Notes: generated by a model not told the origin, from the sequence alone. Positions 45,346-54,406 are shown, numbered from the stretch's first letter. The stretch: 64,000 bases of DNA from Candidatus Eisenbergiella merdigallinarum (GCA_019119355.1 DWXE01000016.1:1-64000), one strand, 5' to 3'. Numbers and translations are program-made.

Positions 45346-47040
45346 ATGGCAAGACCGAAACGCAAAGTAAATCCCCTGCTCCCCACTCCTGTGCCGGAGA
45401 CGAAAAAACGGCGTGTTTTCCGAGCTGGCGGCTATGCCCGGCTGTCGGTGGAGGACAGCCGACGGCCCGGTGCAGATACCATTGAGGTTCAAAAAGAGCT
45501 GATTCAAAACTACATTGAAGCGCAGCCGGATATGGAGCTTTGCGGCCTGTACTGTGATAACGGACAGACTGGGACCAATTTTGAGCGCCCAGGCTTTGAG
45601 CAGCTTTTAGACGACGTAAAAGCTGGAAAGATTGACTGCATTGTGGTCAAGGACCTCTCTCGCTTTGGGCGCAACTACCGGGAAACCGGGAATTACCTGG
45701 AACGCATTTTCCCCTTTTTGGATGTGCGCTTTGTGGCTGTCAACGACCATTTTGACACAGCTACCGCAGAACGGAGCAGCGATGGCTATATCATCCCTTT
45801 AAAGAATATCATCAACGAAGTTTACAGTAAGGATATTTCCAGAAAATCCGGTTCCGCCCTGGCAATCAAGCAGAAAAACGGGGATTTCATCGGCTCCTGG
45901 GCCGCCTACGGCTACCGCAAGTGCGCGGATAATCCACGCCGGATTGAGATAGAGGAAGAAACGGCCCCGGTTGTACGCCAGATTTTTCAGTGGCGGCTGG
46001 AAGGATTGGCTTATGTCCAGATTGCCCGAAAACTGAATGAATTGGGAATCCCTTCTCCCGCCCGTTACCATTATCTCAAAGGGGATGCTTCGTGCGAGAA
46101 ATATGCGGCGGCTGTCTGGCGGCAGCAGGTAATCAAGAACATCCTGACCAACGAGGTCTATCTGGGCCATATGGTGCAAGGACGGAAACGCTCCTCCTTT
46201 TATGAGGGAAAACCCCAGGAACGGCTCCCGAAAGACCAGTGGATCGTTGTAAAGAACACTCACGAACCGCTGATCGACGAAGAAACCTTCCGCGTAGTCC
46301 AGCAGATGGCGGAACGCCAGCAAGCTGTTTACAAGGAACGCCTTGGCAAGTATGCGGAGCTTGGGGAATCCCCGAATATCCTGAGAGGTCTGATTTTCTG
46401 CGCAGACTGTAAACGGCCTCTGGTCCGTTATAAGTCGGTGACAAATCGGGGAAGGAACCTGGCCTATCTCTATATTTGTCCCTCTCACGCGGATAACCCG
46501 TTGAGCTGTCCTAAAAAATATCTGCACGAAACGGTGCTCAAGGAAATCCTGTGGGATGTGCTGAAACGCCAGATCGCCCTTGCCGGAAACCTGACACAGC
46601 TTCTAAACGAGGCGGCAGGTTCCGGGAAACTCGCTGCTGGTGACAGTGCGAGACGCCGGGAGGAACTTGCGGCGCGCCGGAAGCTGGAACGGGCCGGGAT
46701 GCTCTATGACAGCCTGTACCAGAACTATGTGGACCGTCTGATGACCGAGGAGGAATACCTGGAGCTGAAAGCCCAGTACCGGTCAGATATGGACAAAGCC
46801 CAGGCCCGTTTGAAGGAGCTGGAAGCACAAAGGCAGGATTATGAATTGCAGACCGTGAAAAACCCCTGGCTGGCCGCCTGCGGCCGCTTTCAGCAGGAAA
46901 CGGAACTAACCGAGGGGCTGGCCCACACGTTGATTGAACGAGTGGAGGTTGACGCGCAAAACCACATTTCCATTACGCTGCGGTATCAGGATGAATACCG
47001 GGCGCTGTGCCGCCTCCTGGAAATGGAGGCAGCGGTATGA
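45346..47040 (+). CDS. Large serine recombinase 2 of the ICE
   Basis: 564 residues from ATG 45346, with AGGAGG about 10 bases upstream inside the previous gene. The catalytic serine is in YARLSVEDSR (about residue 30) and the conserved block is VVKDLSRFGRNYRETGNYLE. Zinc-ribbon cysteines are in LIFCADCKRPLV and YICPSHADNPLSC. It is distinct from recombinases 1 and 3, so the three are not recent copies. The next gene overlaps it by 4 bases (ATGA). A separate role in excision or directionality is possible. Confidence 0.94.
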   Translation: MARPKRKVNPLLPTPVPETKKRRVFRAGGYARLSVEDSRRPGADTIEVQKELIQNYIEAQPDMELCGLYCDNGQTGTNFERPGFEQLLDDVKAGKIDCIVVKDLSRFGRNYRETGNYLERIFPFLDVRFVAVNDHFDTATAERSSDGYIIPLKNIINEVYSKDISRKSGSALAIKQKNGDFIGSWAAYGYRKCADNPRRIEIEEETAPVVRQIFQWRLEGLAYVQIARKLNELGIPSPARYHYLKGDASCEKYAAAVWRQQVIKNILTNEVYLGHMVQGRKRSSFYEGKPQERLPKDQWIVVKNTHEPLIDEETFRVVQQMAERQQAVYKERLGKYAELGESPNILRGLIFCADCKRPLVRYKSVTNRGRNLAYLYICPSHADNPLSCPKKYLHETVLKEILWDVLKRQIALAGNLTQLLNEAAGSGKLAAGDSARRREELAARRKLERAGMLYDSLYQNYVDRLMTEEEYLELKAQYRSDMDKAQARLKELEAQRQDYELQTVKNPWLAACGRFQQETELTEGLAHTLIERVEVDAQNHISITLRYQDEYRALCRLLEMEAAV

Positions 47041-48662
47041 CAGAGTTTGTAATTGCGGTTTACCTGCGCCTGTCCTCTGAAGATCAGGACTTGAAACAGG
47101 GCGGAAAGGCAGAATCCAACAGCATCGGGAACCAACGCAATCTCATTTTGGACTTTATCCGCAGAATCCCGGAATTTGCCGGAGCAACAATCCTGGAATT
47201 TTGTGATGATGGATGGAGTGGGAAGAATTTTGAAAGGCCCGGCGTACAGGAAATGCTCGGCCTTGTCAAAGAAGGGAAAATCCAGTGTATCATCGTGAAG
47301 GACATTTCCCGGTTTGGCCGCGACTATCTGGAGGTTGGCAATTATCTTTCCCGCGTGTTTCCCTTCTTAAACGTCCGGTTTATCGCCGTCAACGACGGGT
47401 TTGACAGTATCCGACCGGCAGATATAGACAGCCTGGACACCTCTTTTAAGACCCTTCTTTATGACCTTTACAGCCGGGATTTATCCCGCAAGGTCCGGAG
47501 CGCAAAGAGGCAGCGGGCAGAAAAGGGAAAATTTCTTTCCCCTTTTGCACCCTTTGGGTTTGTCAAAGACCCGGCAGATAAAAACCGGCTGCTGATTGAC
47601 CCGGAAGCCGCCCAGATCGTGCGCCGGATTTTTCACATGATGGCTTCCGGCCAGAGCGCGGATGAAATCGCACGGGTATTCAATGACGAGCTGATTCCGA
47701 CCCCGATGATTTACAAGCGGCGGGCAGGATGCTCCCGCACTGTCTGGCCTTGTATCCACGAGGATAACTTTTGGACACGGAACTATATTGACCGGATTCT
47801 GCGGGATGAGCGTTACATAGGGAAAGCAGTTTATGGGAAACGGATGCGTGATAAGGTGGGTAATACCCATACCATAAAAATCAGCCGTTCGGACTGGGTG
47901 GTGGTGGACAATACCCATGAGGGAATTGTAACCCCGGAAGAATTTGAACGCGCCCAGGCGCAAATGAGGGCTTATGCGGAAAAGGAAGGCAAGCCGATAA
48001 ACCGGGATTCCTTTTCCCGCCGGCTATACTGCGGCGTATGCGGCCATCGGCTAACGCGCGTCAATACGAAAGCGCCTTACTACCGCTGCCAGACTTCCCG
48101 TTTTACTTCTGCTTATGATTGCACAGGGGACCCCATACCAGAAAACGACTTGATGGATATGGTGCGGGATTCGCTTCGTATGCAGGCGATATACGCAGTG
48201 GAACTGGGAAAAATTTGGAAGGAGCAGCATAAGAAAAAGCAGGCGGATTCTGCCGCCCTCCGAAAGACCCTGACCGGCCTGAAAGAGAATTGCAGGAAGC
48301 TGGACCAGCAGATCAGAGAATTGTATGAAGGGTTCGCTTTAGGGGAAATCAGCAAAGCGGAATACTTAGCGGCAAAGCAGGCTGCCGCGCAGCGGCGGGA
48401 GGCTGCCGGCCGGCGAATGGAAGAATTGGAAGCCCAATTAGAAAATACCGGTGCAGATGGCGGCTTGCAAAACCGTTTTGTAGACTGCTTTCAGAAGTAT
48501 GTGGATATTGAAAGCCTTACGGATGAGATTCTTTCGGAAGTGCTGGAAAAGGTTTTGGTTTATCCTGATAACAGGATTGAGATTCAATGGAATTATCGGG
48601 AGGACCTGGAACGGCTGCTTTTAGAGGAACAAGCAGAGGATTTACCCCTTATCCGAGCATAA
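47037..48662 (+). CDS. Large serine recombinase 3 of the ICE
   Basis: 541 residues, start overlapping the stop of recombinase 2. The catalytic serine is in YLRLSSEDQD (about residue 13), and IVKDISRFGRDYLEVGNYLS is the conserved block. The Cys ribbon has LYCGVCGHRL and YYRCQTSRF, then DC. It is the last ICE gene; its stop is about 50 bases before chromosomal GGDEF coding sequence. The three genes form one operon at the element end, the usual place for integrases. Confidence 0.94.
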   Translation: MTEFVIAVYLRLSSEDQDLKQGGKAESNSIGNQRNLILDFIRRIPEFAGATILEFCDDGWSGKNFERPGVQEMLGLVKEGKIQCIIVKDISRFGRDYLEVGNYLSRVFPFLNVRFIAVNDGFDSIRPADIDSLDTSFKTLLYDLYSRDLSRKVRSAKRQRAEKGKFLSPFAPFGFVKDPADKNRLLIDPEAAQIVRRIFHMMASGQSADEIARVFNDELIPTPMIYKRRAGCSRTVWPCIHEDNFWTRNYIDRILRDERYIGKAVYGKRMRDKVGNTHTIKISRSDWVVVDNTHEGIVTPEEFERAQAQMRAYAEKEGKPINRDSFSRRLYCGVCGHRLTRVNTKAPYYRCQTSRFTSAYDCTGDPIPENDLMDMVRDSLRMQAIYAVELGKIWKEQHKKKQADSAALRKTLTGLKENCRKLDQQIRELYEGFALGEISKAEYLAAKQAAAQRREAAGRRMEELEAQLENTGADGGLQNRFVDCFQKYVDIESLTDEILSEVLEKVLVYPDNRIEIQWNYREDLERLLLEEQAEDLPLIRA

Positions 48663-48711
48663 GAAAGCGGCTTCGACAAAATTCATAAAATATTTACAAT
48701 TTATTCTTGGT
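48663..48711. other. Right junction of the ICE (attR region)
   Basis: This AT-rich 49-base stretch joins the recombinase 3 stop to a reading frame for a GGDEF protein that lacks its beginning. The frame runs open from inside the ICE through the junction. The exact crossover cannot be read without the other end or an empty site. Confidence 0.5.
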
Positions 48712-49377
48712 TTGTGCTTGACATTGGTTGAGGAGGAACTGTCCGGCATATCCAGCGCCATGGCCGTTCCCGTAGAGGGGGAGGGCGGGCTCATCTGTGG
48801 AATACTCGCGGCCTTCGATCTGGAAAGGAGAGAGGAGCAGGCAGCCTTTCTCAGGAGCATGCAGTTTGGCTTCGGGATGTTCTGCAGCAATTTGAAGAGC
48901 CATATGGAGATCCGGGAGCAGGGGGATCGCGATGCGCTGACAGGGCTGTATAACAGAAACCGTTACGAAAGAGAACTCCCGCAGATCCATGAGCGGTACA
49001 GAAGTTCCCTGGCCTGCGTGTACATCGACGCCAACGGCCTCCATGAGATGAACAATACGAAAGGGCACGACAAAGGGGATGAAATGCTGCGGACTGTGGC
49101 GGAAGAGATCGAAAAACATTTTGATACCGAATACATTTACCGTACGGGCGGAGACGAATTTGTTCTGTTCATCCCGGATGCCGATGAGAAGGAAGTGAAA
49201 GCGCGGAGCGAAGAGCTGGTATCGGCCCTGTCAAAAGCGGAATATCATATCTCTGTTGGCATCCGGTGCGAAAGAAATATCTCCTCCATGTCCATGCTGA
49301 TCAAGGCGGCGGAACAGGAAATGTACGCGGAGAAGGAGAAGTATTACAGAAAACATGACAGGAGAAGAAATCATTAA
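48712..49377 (+). pseudogene. 5'-truncated GGDEF (diguanylate cyclase) gene disrupted by the ICE
   Basis: The retained 221 codons give the end of a GAF-like sensory region (SAMAVPVEGEGGLICGILAA) and a GGDEF domain: DALTGLYNRNRYERELPQIH, then the active-site TGGDEFVLFIPD. The family makes cyclic di-GMP. The catalytic motif is intact but the N-terminal part is missing, replaced by ICE sequence. A TTG at 48712 could start a short protein but has no good ribosome site. The rest of the gene should lie left of the ICE. Confidence 0.82.
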
Positions 49378-49414
49378 ATCTGAAGCATCCTGACTTCGGG
49401 GCAGGAATTTGCGT

Positions 49415-49451
49415 CCGCTCTACGGATTGACCGTAGAGCGGATGATTTTTT
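49415..49451 (+). terminator. Terminator overlapping the 3' end of the Mo-subunit gene
   Basis: CCGCTCTACGG (49415-49425) pairs with CCGTAGAGCGG (49431-49441), followed by ATGATTTTTT. It ends the GGDEF transcript on the plus strand. Its right arm also codes for the last residues of the convergent molybdopterin subunit. Confidence 0.85.
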
Positions 49452-51714
49452 CCGGGGTGATGGGGAGCTCCCTGTGCCATACGCCGGTGGCCCGGTAGAT
49501 CGCGTGGGTCAGGGCGGGGGCGGGGGTGTTGATCACGATTTCGCCGATGGATTTGGCTCCGAAGGGGCCGGTGGGTTCGTGGCTGTGTTCGAATTCCACC
49601 CGGAGCCTTCCTATATCCAGACGGGTGGGCAGCTTATACTGCAGGAAAGAGGAGCTTACGGGACGTCCTTTTTCGTCGTGGAGCACATCTTCCGTCAGCG
49701 TGTGGCCGATGCCCTGTACGATGCCGCCTTCCGTCTGGATCCGGGCCAGCGCGGGATTGATGGGAATGCCGCAGTCCACCACCGCCATGTAGTCCAGTAC
49801 CGTGACGAGGCCGGTTTCTTTGTCCAGCTCGATCTCCACCATGCCGACCATGAAGGGCGGGGGAGAGACGGGGGAGGAGTGGCTGACCGTGACCTGCGCG
49901 GCCTCGTTGTTGAACGACTGGGATCGATAGGCGATTTCTTCCAGGCCAACCGACCGGTCCCCGTCGATACAGCGCACCCGTTTTCCCTCAAATACGGTTT
50001 CCTCAGGCTGGCAGCCGAGCATCCGCGCCGCGATGGAGCGGATTTTTTCCTTCAGGCCGGCGCAGGCCCTTTCCACGGCCTTCCCGGTGACATAGGTGGT
50101 GGAAGAGGCGTAGGAGCCGGAGTCGTAGGGGGAAGCGTCGGTGTCCGCCCCGAAAACGGCCACGTCGTCCACGTCGCAGTCCATACATTCCGCCGCCATC
50201 TGGGCCAGGATCGTGTCGCAGCCGGTCCCCATGTCCGCCGCGCCGATGATCAGATTGTAGGAACCGTCCTCGCAGAGCTTTAAGGTGGCGGAGCCCACGT
50301 CCACGCGGGAAATGCAGGAGCCCTGCATGGCCATGGCCACGCCCGCCGCGCGGACTTTGCCGTTTCCCATATCCCGCACCGGATATTTTTCCTCCCAGCC
50401 GAACATCTTCCGGCAGTGCTCCATGCAGCGGTCCAGGGCGCAGGCGTTGGCCGGCTCATTATAGTAGGCCGGCATGTTCATGCCCTCCCTGACCATGTTT
50501 TTGTCCCGGATGACCGTGGGATCCATTCCCAGCTGTTCCGCCAGCTCGTTGACGACGGTTTCCAGGGCGTAAATTCCCTGGGTGGCGCCGTAGCCGCGGT
50601 AGGCGCCGGACGCCTGGAGATTGGTATAGACCACGTCGTATCCGAAGCGGTAGGCTTCCAGATTCCCGGTATAGAGGGGGATGGATTTGTGGCCGGACAG
50701 CCCTACCGTGGTGGGGCCGTGTTCGCCGTAAGCGCCGGTATTGGACAGGGTGTAGAGGTCCACGCAGCGGATCCGTCCGTCCCGGTCGGCCCCCAGCCGG
50801 ATGCGGATTTCCATTTCGTGCCGGGGGGAGCCCGCGATCTGGGATTCCTCCCGGCTGTAGATCAGCTTCGCGGGCCGTCCGGTGCGCAGGGTGACGAAAG
50901 CGGGGTAGACCTCGCAGACCGCCGTCTGCTTCGCGCCGAAACCGCCGCCGATCCTGGGCTTTTCCACGCGGATCCGGCTTTTGGGAATCCCCAGGGCGTG
51001 TGACAGGATCCGGCGGCAGTGGAAGACGATCTGCGTGGAAGAGATCACGTGAAGCCGGCCGTAGGGATCCAGCTCCGTATAGGTGCGGAAGGTCTCCATC
51101 ATGGCCTGATTGAAGGCTTTGGTGTGATAAGTCCTCTCCAGGACGACGTCGCAGTCGGCCAGGACGGCGTCCACGTCGCCGTCGCTGCTTACGTCGCTTG
51201 CCACCAGGTTGCGGCGGTTGTCCCCGCCCACCGGGCAGGGAGGGAACCAGTCGGCTTCCGGATGGACCAGAACGGGATTGTCCTTTGCGGTGCGAAAATC
51301 CAGGACGGGTTCGAGAACCTGATAGGTCACCCGGATCAGGCGCTGGGCCGTCAGGGCGGCCTTTTCGGTTTCGGCGGCGATGATGGCCACCGCGTCGCCC
51401 ACAAAGCGCACGTGCCGGTCCAGGATCAGACGGTCGTAGGGGGAGGGCTCCGGCCAGGTCTGTCCGGCTATGGTAAACCGGTTTGTGGGAACGTCCTGCC
51501 AGGTGTAAACGTCCACCACGCCGGGGACCTTTCTGGCGGCGGAGACGTCGATGGATTCGACGATGGCGTTCGCGTGGGGCGAGCGCAGGATTTTGACGGT
51601 CAGGGCGTCTTTCGGAACGATATCGTCCAGATAGACGGGTTTGCCCAGAAGAAGCTGCATGGAATCCTTCTTGCGGACGGATTTGTTGACGGACCGGTAT
51701 TCTTTATGCTCCAT
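49420..51714 (-). CDS. Molybdopterin-binding subunit of a xanthine dehydrogenase-family enzyme
   Basis: 764 residues. Family marks are RIGGGFGAKQTAVCEVYPAF (about 252-271), GAYRGYGATQGIYALETVVN (about 370) and the catalytic glutamate region PFGAKSIGEIVINTPAPALT (about 727-746). It binds the molybdenum cofactor and hydroxylates a ring substrate such as a purine. With the 2Fe-2S and FAD subunits upstream on the same strand it makes a three-subunit enzyme. The gene overlaps the 2Fe-2S gene by 11 bases. The neighbouring purine permease and MocA protein support purine or a related heterocycle as substrate; the exact one is not readable. Confidence 0.93.
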   Translation of the reverse strand: MEHKEYRSVNKSVRKKDSMQLLLGKPVYLDDIVPKDALTVKILRSPHANAIVESIDVSAARKVPGVVDVYTWQDVPTNRFTIAGQTWPEPSPYDRLILDRHVRFVGDAVAIIAAETEKAALTAQRLIRVTYQVLEPVLDFRTAKDNPVLVHPEADWFPPCPVGGDNRRNLVASDVSSDGDVDAVLADCDVVLERTYHTKAFNQAMMETFRTYTELDPYGRLHVISSTQIVFHCRRILSHALGIPKSRIRVEKPRIGGGFGAKQTAVCEVYPAFVTLRTGRPAKLIYSREESQIAGSPRHEMEIRIRLGADRDGRIRCVDLYTLSNTGAYGEHGPTTVGLSGHKSIPLYTGNLEAYRFGYDVVYTNLQASGAYRGYGATQGIYALETVVNELAEQLGMDPTVIRDKNMVREGMNMPAYYNEPANACALDRCMEHCRKMFGWEEKYPVRDMGNGKVRAAGVAMAMQGSCISRVDVGSATLKLCEDGSYNLIIGAADMGTGCDTILAQMAAECMDCDVDDVAVFGADTDASPYDSGSYASSTTYVTGKAVERACAGLKEKIRSIAARMLGCQPEETVFEGKRVRCIDGDRSVGLEEIAYRSQSFNNEAAQVTVSHSSPVSPPPFMVGMVEIELDKETGLVTVLDYMAVVDCGIPINPALARIQTEGGIVQGIGHTLTEDVLHDEKGRPVSSSFLQYKLPTRLDIGRLRVEFEHSHEPTGPFGAKSIGEIVINTPAPALTHAIYRATGVWHRELPITPEKIIRSTVNP

Positions 51715-52177
51715 GGGGGCCCTCCTTTCTGCGGCTTTCCAAAAAACTCCGGATCCCGCGGAGCTGCCCCTCGTACCCGGAGCAGCGGCACAGGTTGCCT
51801 GCCAGGTAGGAGCGGATTTCGTCGTCCGTGGGGTCGGGGATCTCGCGCAGCAGGGCGATGGTATTCATCACGAAGCCGGGATTGCAAAAGCCGCACTGAT
51901 CCGCGCCCTGGTCCGCGATGAAGCCCGCAAAACCGGCGGCTTCTTCCTGAAGTCCCTCCAGCGTCCGGATGTCGTGGCCGGCGGCTCTGGCCGTCAGCAT
52001 GGAGCAGGACAGGATGGGGCGGCCGTCCATCAGCACCGTGCACAGGCCGCAGTTGGAAGTTTCGCAGCCCCGTTTGACGCTGTAGCAGCCATGGACCCGC
52101 AGAAAATCGATTAAAAGCAGATCCGGATCGATCCGGTCGACCACGGTCCTGCCGTTTAAGGTGAGGGTTATATCCAT
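51704..52177 (-). CDS. 2Fe-2S subunit of the molybdenum hydroxylase
   Basis: 157 residues from ATG 52177, preceded by GGAGGAAAAA. The plant-type cluster has CYSVKRGCETSNCGLCTVLM, and the second cluster has CGFCNPGFVMNT and LAGNLCRCSGYEGQLRGI. Electrons pass from the molybdenum site to FAD through it. All eight cysteines of the two clusters are visible. It overlaps the Mo subunit and is 124 bases after the FAD subunit, a gap filled with inverted repeats. Confidence 0.93.
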   Translation of the reverse strand: MDITLTLNGRTVVDRIDPDLLLIDFLRVHGCYSVKRGCETSNCGLCTVLMDGRPILSCSMLTARAAGHDIRTLEGLQEEAAGFAGFIADQGADQCGFCNPGFVMNTIALLREIPDPTDDEIRSYLAGNLCRCSGYEGQLRGIRSFLESRRKEGPHGA

Positions 52178-52217
52178 TTTTTCCTCCATTTCGAAGCGCC
52201 TTTGCGCTGAGGAACGC

Positions 52218-52312
52218 GCGCCAAATTTCAAATTTGGCGCTGCGATCCACGGATTTGTGACGCTTCGGCACAAATCCCGATTGAAAAATAAGCCATCAGG
52301 CTTATTTTTCAA
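52218..52312. repeat. Three consecutive perfect inverted repeats inside the hydroxylase operon
   Basis: GCGCCAAATTT/AAATTTGGCGC (52218-52228 with 52230-52240), GGATTTGTG/CACAAATCC (52251-52259 with 52269-52277) and TTGAAAAATAAGCC/GGCTTATTTTTCAA (52281-52294 with 52299-52312). They fill the gap between FAD and 2Fe-2S genes. They may stabilise or process the mRNA, or be repeat elements of the genome. Confidence 0.88.
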
Positions 52313-53102
52313 TTTTTGTACCTCCCAGTTCCATCAGGCCGCGCCGGGTCAATACGCGGACCAGATGAGTCCGGTATGCCGCCCCGGCGCGGGAGTTGCT
52401 TCCCGTGGGCGTTCTCTCCGCCGCATAAGCGGCGAACGCGTCGGCGCTCTCTTCTGTGATGCCGTCCGCCAGAAGCCCCTTTTCATCCCGGACGATCATG
52501 GCCCGGGCAGGCCGGGCGCCCAGGACGGCGCGGTATTCCCCGTCCACCTGCGACAGGGCGCAGGTCAGGACGGGAAAATCGGTGCGCTGATTTCGCATGG
52601 CCTGATAGGCGAAGGCGCCGGGCCTTTTGCGGATCAGGATCCGGACCAGGATGTCGTCGTCGTATTTCATGGACGCGAAGTCCTCCAGGGGCACGATGCC
52701 TCCCCGATGCAGCTCCACGGAGGCGTCCGCAGACATCAGAAAGGTCAGCACGTCGGAGAAGCCGAACCGGCCCCAGACGCTGCCGCCCACGGTGGCCATA
52801 TTCCGAAACTGAACGCCCACGATATCCCGTACCGCTCTGGCGGCGGCTCCCCGGGTGTAGGCCGCCAGGCCCGGGTGCAGCTCCAGCTGGCGGAGCGTGA
52901 CCATGGCGCCGATGGAGAACAGCTCCGGAGTTTCTTCGATGGTATCCAGGCCCAGCCCGCACAGATCGATGGCGGTTCCCACGGCGTTCCTGGCCATTTT
53001 CAGCCAGAGCATGCCGCCCAGGACGCGGGCGTTTCTTTTCTGATTCAGGCAGTAGGCTTCTTCCAGGCTCTTTGCCTGGACGTAATTTTGAATTGTGATC
53101 AT
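52302..53102 (-). CDS. FAD-binding subunit of the molybdenum hydroxylase
   Basis: 266 residues from ATG 53102 (AAAGGAATG about 8 bases before). The CoxM-type FAD domain has NARVLGGMLWLKMARNAVGT near the start, SIGAMVTLRQLELHPGLAAY, and the FAD motif VQFRNMATVGGSVWGRFGFS (about 111-130). It takes electrons from the 2Fe-2S subunit and passes them to NAD or another carrier. It is the first gene of the minus-strand operon. The divergent transporter gene starts 180 bases away. Confidence 0.92.
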   Translation of the reverse strand: MITIQNYVQAKSLEEAYCLNQKRNARVLGGMLWLKMARNAVGTAIDLCGLGLDTIEETPELFSIGAMVTLRQLELHPGLAAYTRGAAARAVRDIVGVQFRNMATVGGSVWGRFGFSDVLTFLMSADASVELHRGGIVPLEDFASMKYDDDILVRILIRKRPGAFAYQAMRNQRTDFPVLTCALSQVDGEYRAVLGARPARAMIVRDEKGLLADGITEESADAFAAYAAERTPTGSNSRAGAAYRTHLVRVLTRRGLMELGGTKIEK

Positions 53103-53211
53103 GGTATCATTCCTTTGCGGGAAATCCGGTGTTATCAAAACGGTCCGGTCATGGTACTCATCTGCCGGGCCAAACTGTTACGACATGTCGTCAATATTAT
53201 AACAGCGCGCC

Positions 53212-53240
53212 TTGATTTTGGAAAGGAAAATTGCTATAAT
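53212..53240 (+). promoter_or_regulatory. Promoter of the molybdate/tungstate-type transporter operon
   Basis: TTGATT (53212-53217) and TATAAT (53235-53240) with a 17-base spacer, 41 bases before the GTG start of the substrate-binding lipoprotein. Confidence 0.85.
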
Positions 53241-53242
53241 CC

Positions 53243-53266
53243 CGTTGTAGTTTTCAAACGATAACG
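53243..53266. promoter_or_regulatory. Candidate ModE-type operator
   Basis: An imperfect inverted repeat starts CGTTGTAGTTTT and ends CAAACGATAACG, just after the -10 box. The CGTT...AACG ends resemble known ModE boxes. The operon encodes a ModE-like HTH protein. Placement would block transcription when bound. Confidence 0.45.
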
Positions 53267-53281
53267 AGGAGGAGAAATGCT

Positions 53282-54406
53282 GTGAAGAGAAGAAAGAGAA
53301 TTCTGTCCGCGCTGCTGGCTTTGGCTGTGGCGCTGTCCCTGGCGGCCTGCGGGACGAATGCGGAGGGAACCGCCGCGCAGGACCCGGAAGCCGTTTTGCA
53401 GGAGAGCGACGCGGCGGTATCTGAAGAAGAAACGCAGGAGGCAAAAGAGGAGCAGCCGTCGTCCGCCGGGACTGAGAGCGCTGAGGAAACGGTCTATCCC
53501 GTCACCGTAACGGATCAGGCGGGGCGAGAAGTGACCATCGAAGAGGAGCCGCAGAAGCTCGTCAGCGGCTACTATATTTCCACGAGCCTGCTCATCGCCC
53601 TGGGGCTTGAGGAAGATCTGGCAGGAATCGAAGCGAAGGCCGATACCCGCCCGATCTATGAGCTCAGCGCGCCCCAGCTCCTTTCGCTGCCCAGCGTGGG
53701 AAGCGCGAAGGAATTCGACCTGGAAGGCTGCGCGGCCCTGGAGCCGGATCTGGTGATCCTGCCGCTGAAACTTCAGAGCGCGGCGGAGACCCTGGAGGGG
53801 CTGGACATCGACGTGCTTTTGATCAATCCTGAGGATCAGGAGCTTTTGGAAGAGACCATCGGCCTGATCGGGACGGCCACCAACACCATGGATCGGGCGC
53901 AGGCGCTGCTGGATTTCTCGCGCGGACAAGAGGAGCGCCTGGAGCGGGCCCTGGCGGGGGCAGAACGGCCGTCCGTCTATCTGGCGGGCAACTCCGATTT
54001 TCTGTCCACCGCGGGGGACGCCATGTATCAGTCGGATCTGATCCGGCTGGCGGGCGGGGAGAACGCCGCGGCCGGGATCGAAGACGCATACTGGGCCGAA
54101 GTGAGCTATGAACAGATCCTGGCCTGGAATCCGGACTACATCCTTCTGGCTTCCGACGCGTCCTACACGGTGGAGGACGTGCTGGCGGATCCGAACCTGG
54201 CCGGGGTGGCGGCTGTGGAAAACGGGAACGTCCACCGGATGCCGGGGGACGCCGAAGCCTGGGACAGCCCGGTTCCCGGAGGCATTCTGGGAGCGGTGTG
54301 GTATTTCTGCGTCCTGCATCCCGAAGCGTGCCCCGAAGCGGAGGGAGAGGCCGCGATCCGGGAGTTCTATGAAACCTTTTACGGTTTTTCCTATGGGGAA
54401 AACTAA
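53282..54406 (+). CDS. ABC transporter substrate-binding lipoprotein (molybdate/tungstate or metal chelate type)
   Basis: 374 residues starting at GTG 53282 after GAGGAGGAG. The lipoprotein signal is ILSALLALAVALSLAACG, with the lipid cysteine in LAAC. An acidic linker follows, then a periplasmic-binding-protein fold of the FepB/BtuF/MolA type (TVTDQAGREVTIEEEPQKLV; DLVILPLKLQSAAETLEGLD). The ending SPVPGGILGAVWYFC is seen in MolA-like proteins. Neighbours (FecCD permease, ATPase, ModE-like gene, MocA protein) make molybdate or tungstate the best guess, but iron or cobalamin compounds are possible. Confidence 0.85.
   Translation: MKRRKRILSALLALAVALSLAACGTNAEGTAAQDPEAVLQESDAAVSEEETQEAKEEQPSSAGTESAEETVYPVTVTDQAGREVTIEEEPQKLVSGYYISTSLLIALGLEEDLAGIEAKADTRPIYELSAPQLLSLPSVGSAKEFDLEGCAALEPDLVILPLKLQSAAETLEGLDIDVLLINPEDQELLEETIGLIGTATNTMDRAQALLDFSRGQEERLERALAGAERPSVYLAGNSDFLSTAGDAMYQSDLIRLAGGENAAAGIEDAYWAEVSYEQILAWNPDYILLASDASYTVEDVLADPNLAGVAAVENGNVHRMPGDAEAWDSPVPGGILGAVWYFCVLHPEACPEAEGEAAIREFYETFYGFSYGEN

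Larger units (their letters stand above)
1..48711. mobile_element. Right-hand part of a Tn1549-like integrative and conjugative element (ICE)
   Basis: A continuous set of conjugation genes (VirB6-like, PrgI-like, VirB4, wall hydrolase, TopB, giant methylase/helicase, MobC, Toprim protein, relaxase) is followed by ParB-like genes and three large serine recombinases. The order matches the Tn1549/CTn family of clostridial ICEs. The left end and the coupling protein are outside the window. The right end is placed between the last recombinase stop (48662) and the start of sequence coding for a truncated GGDEF protein (about 48712). The exact att base cannot be fixed without the empty site. Cargo includes a type III toxin-antitoxin module, a two-component system and a large surface protein. 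Confidence 0.88.
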
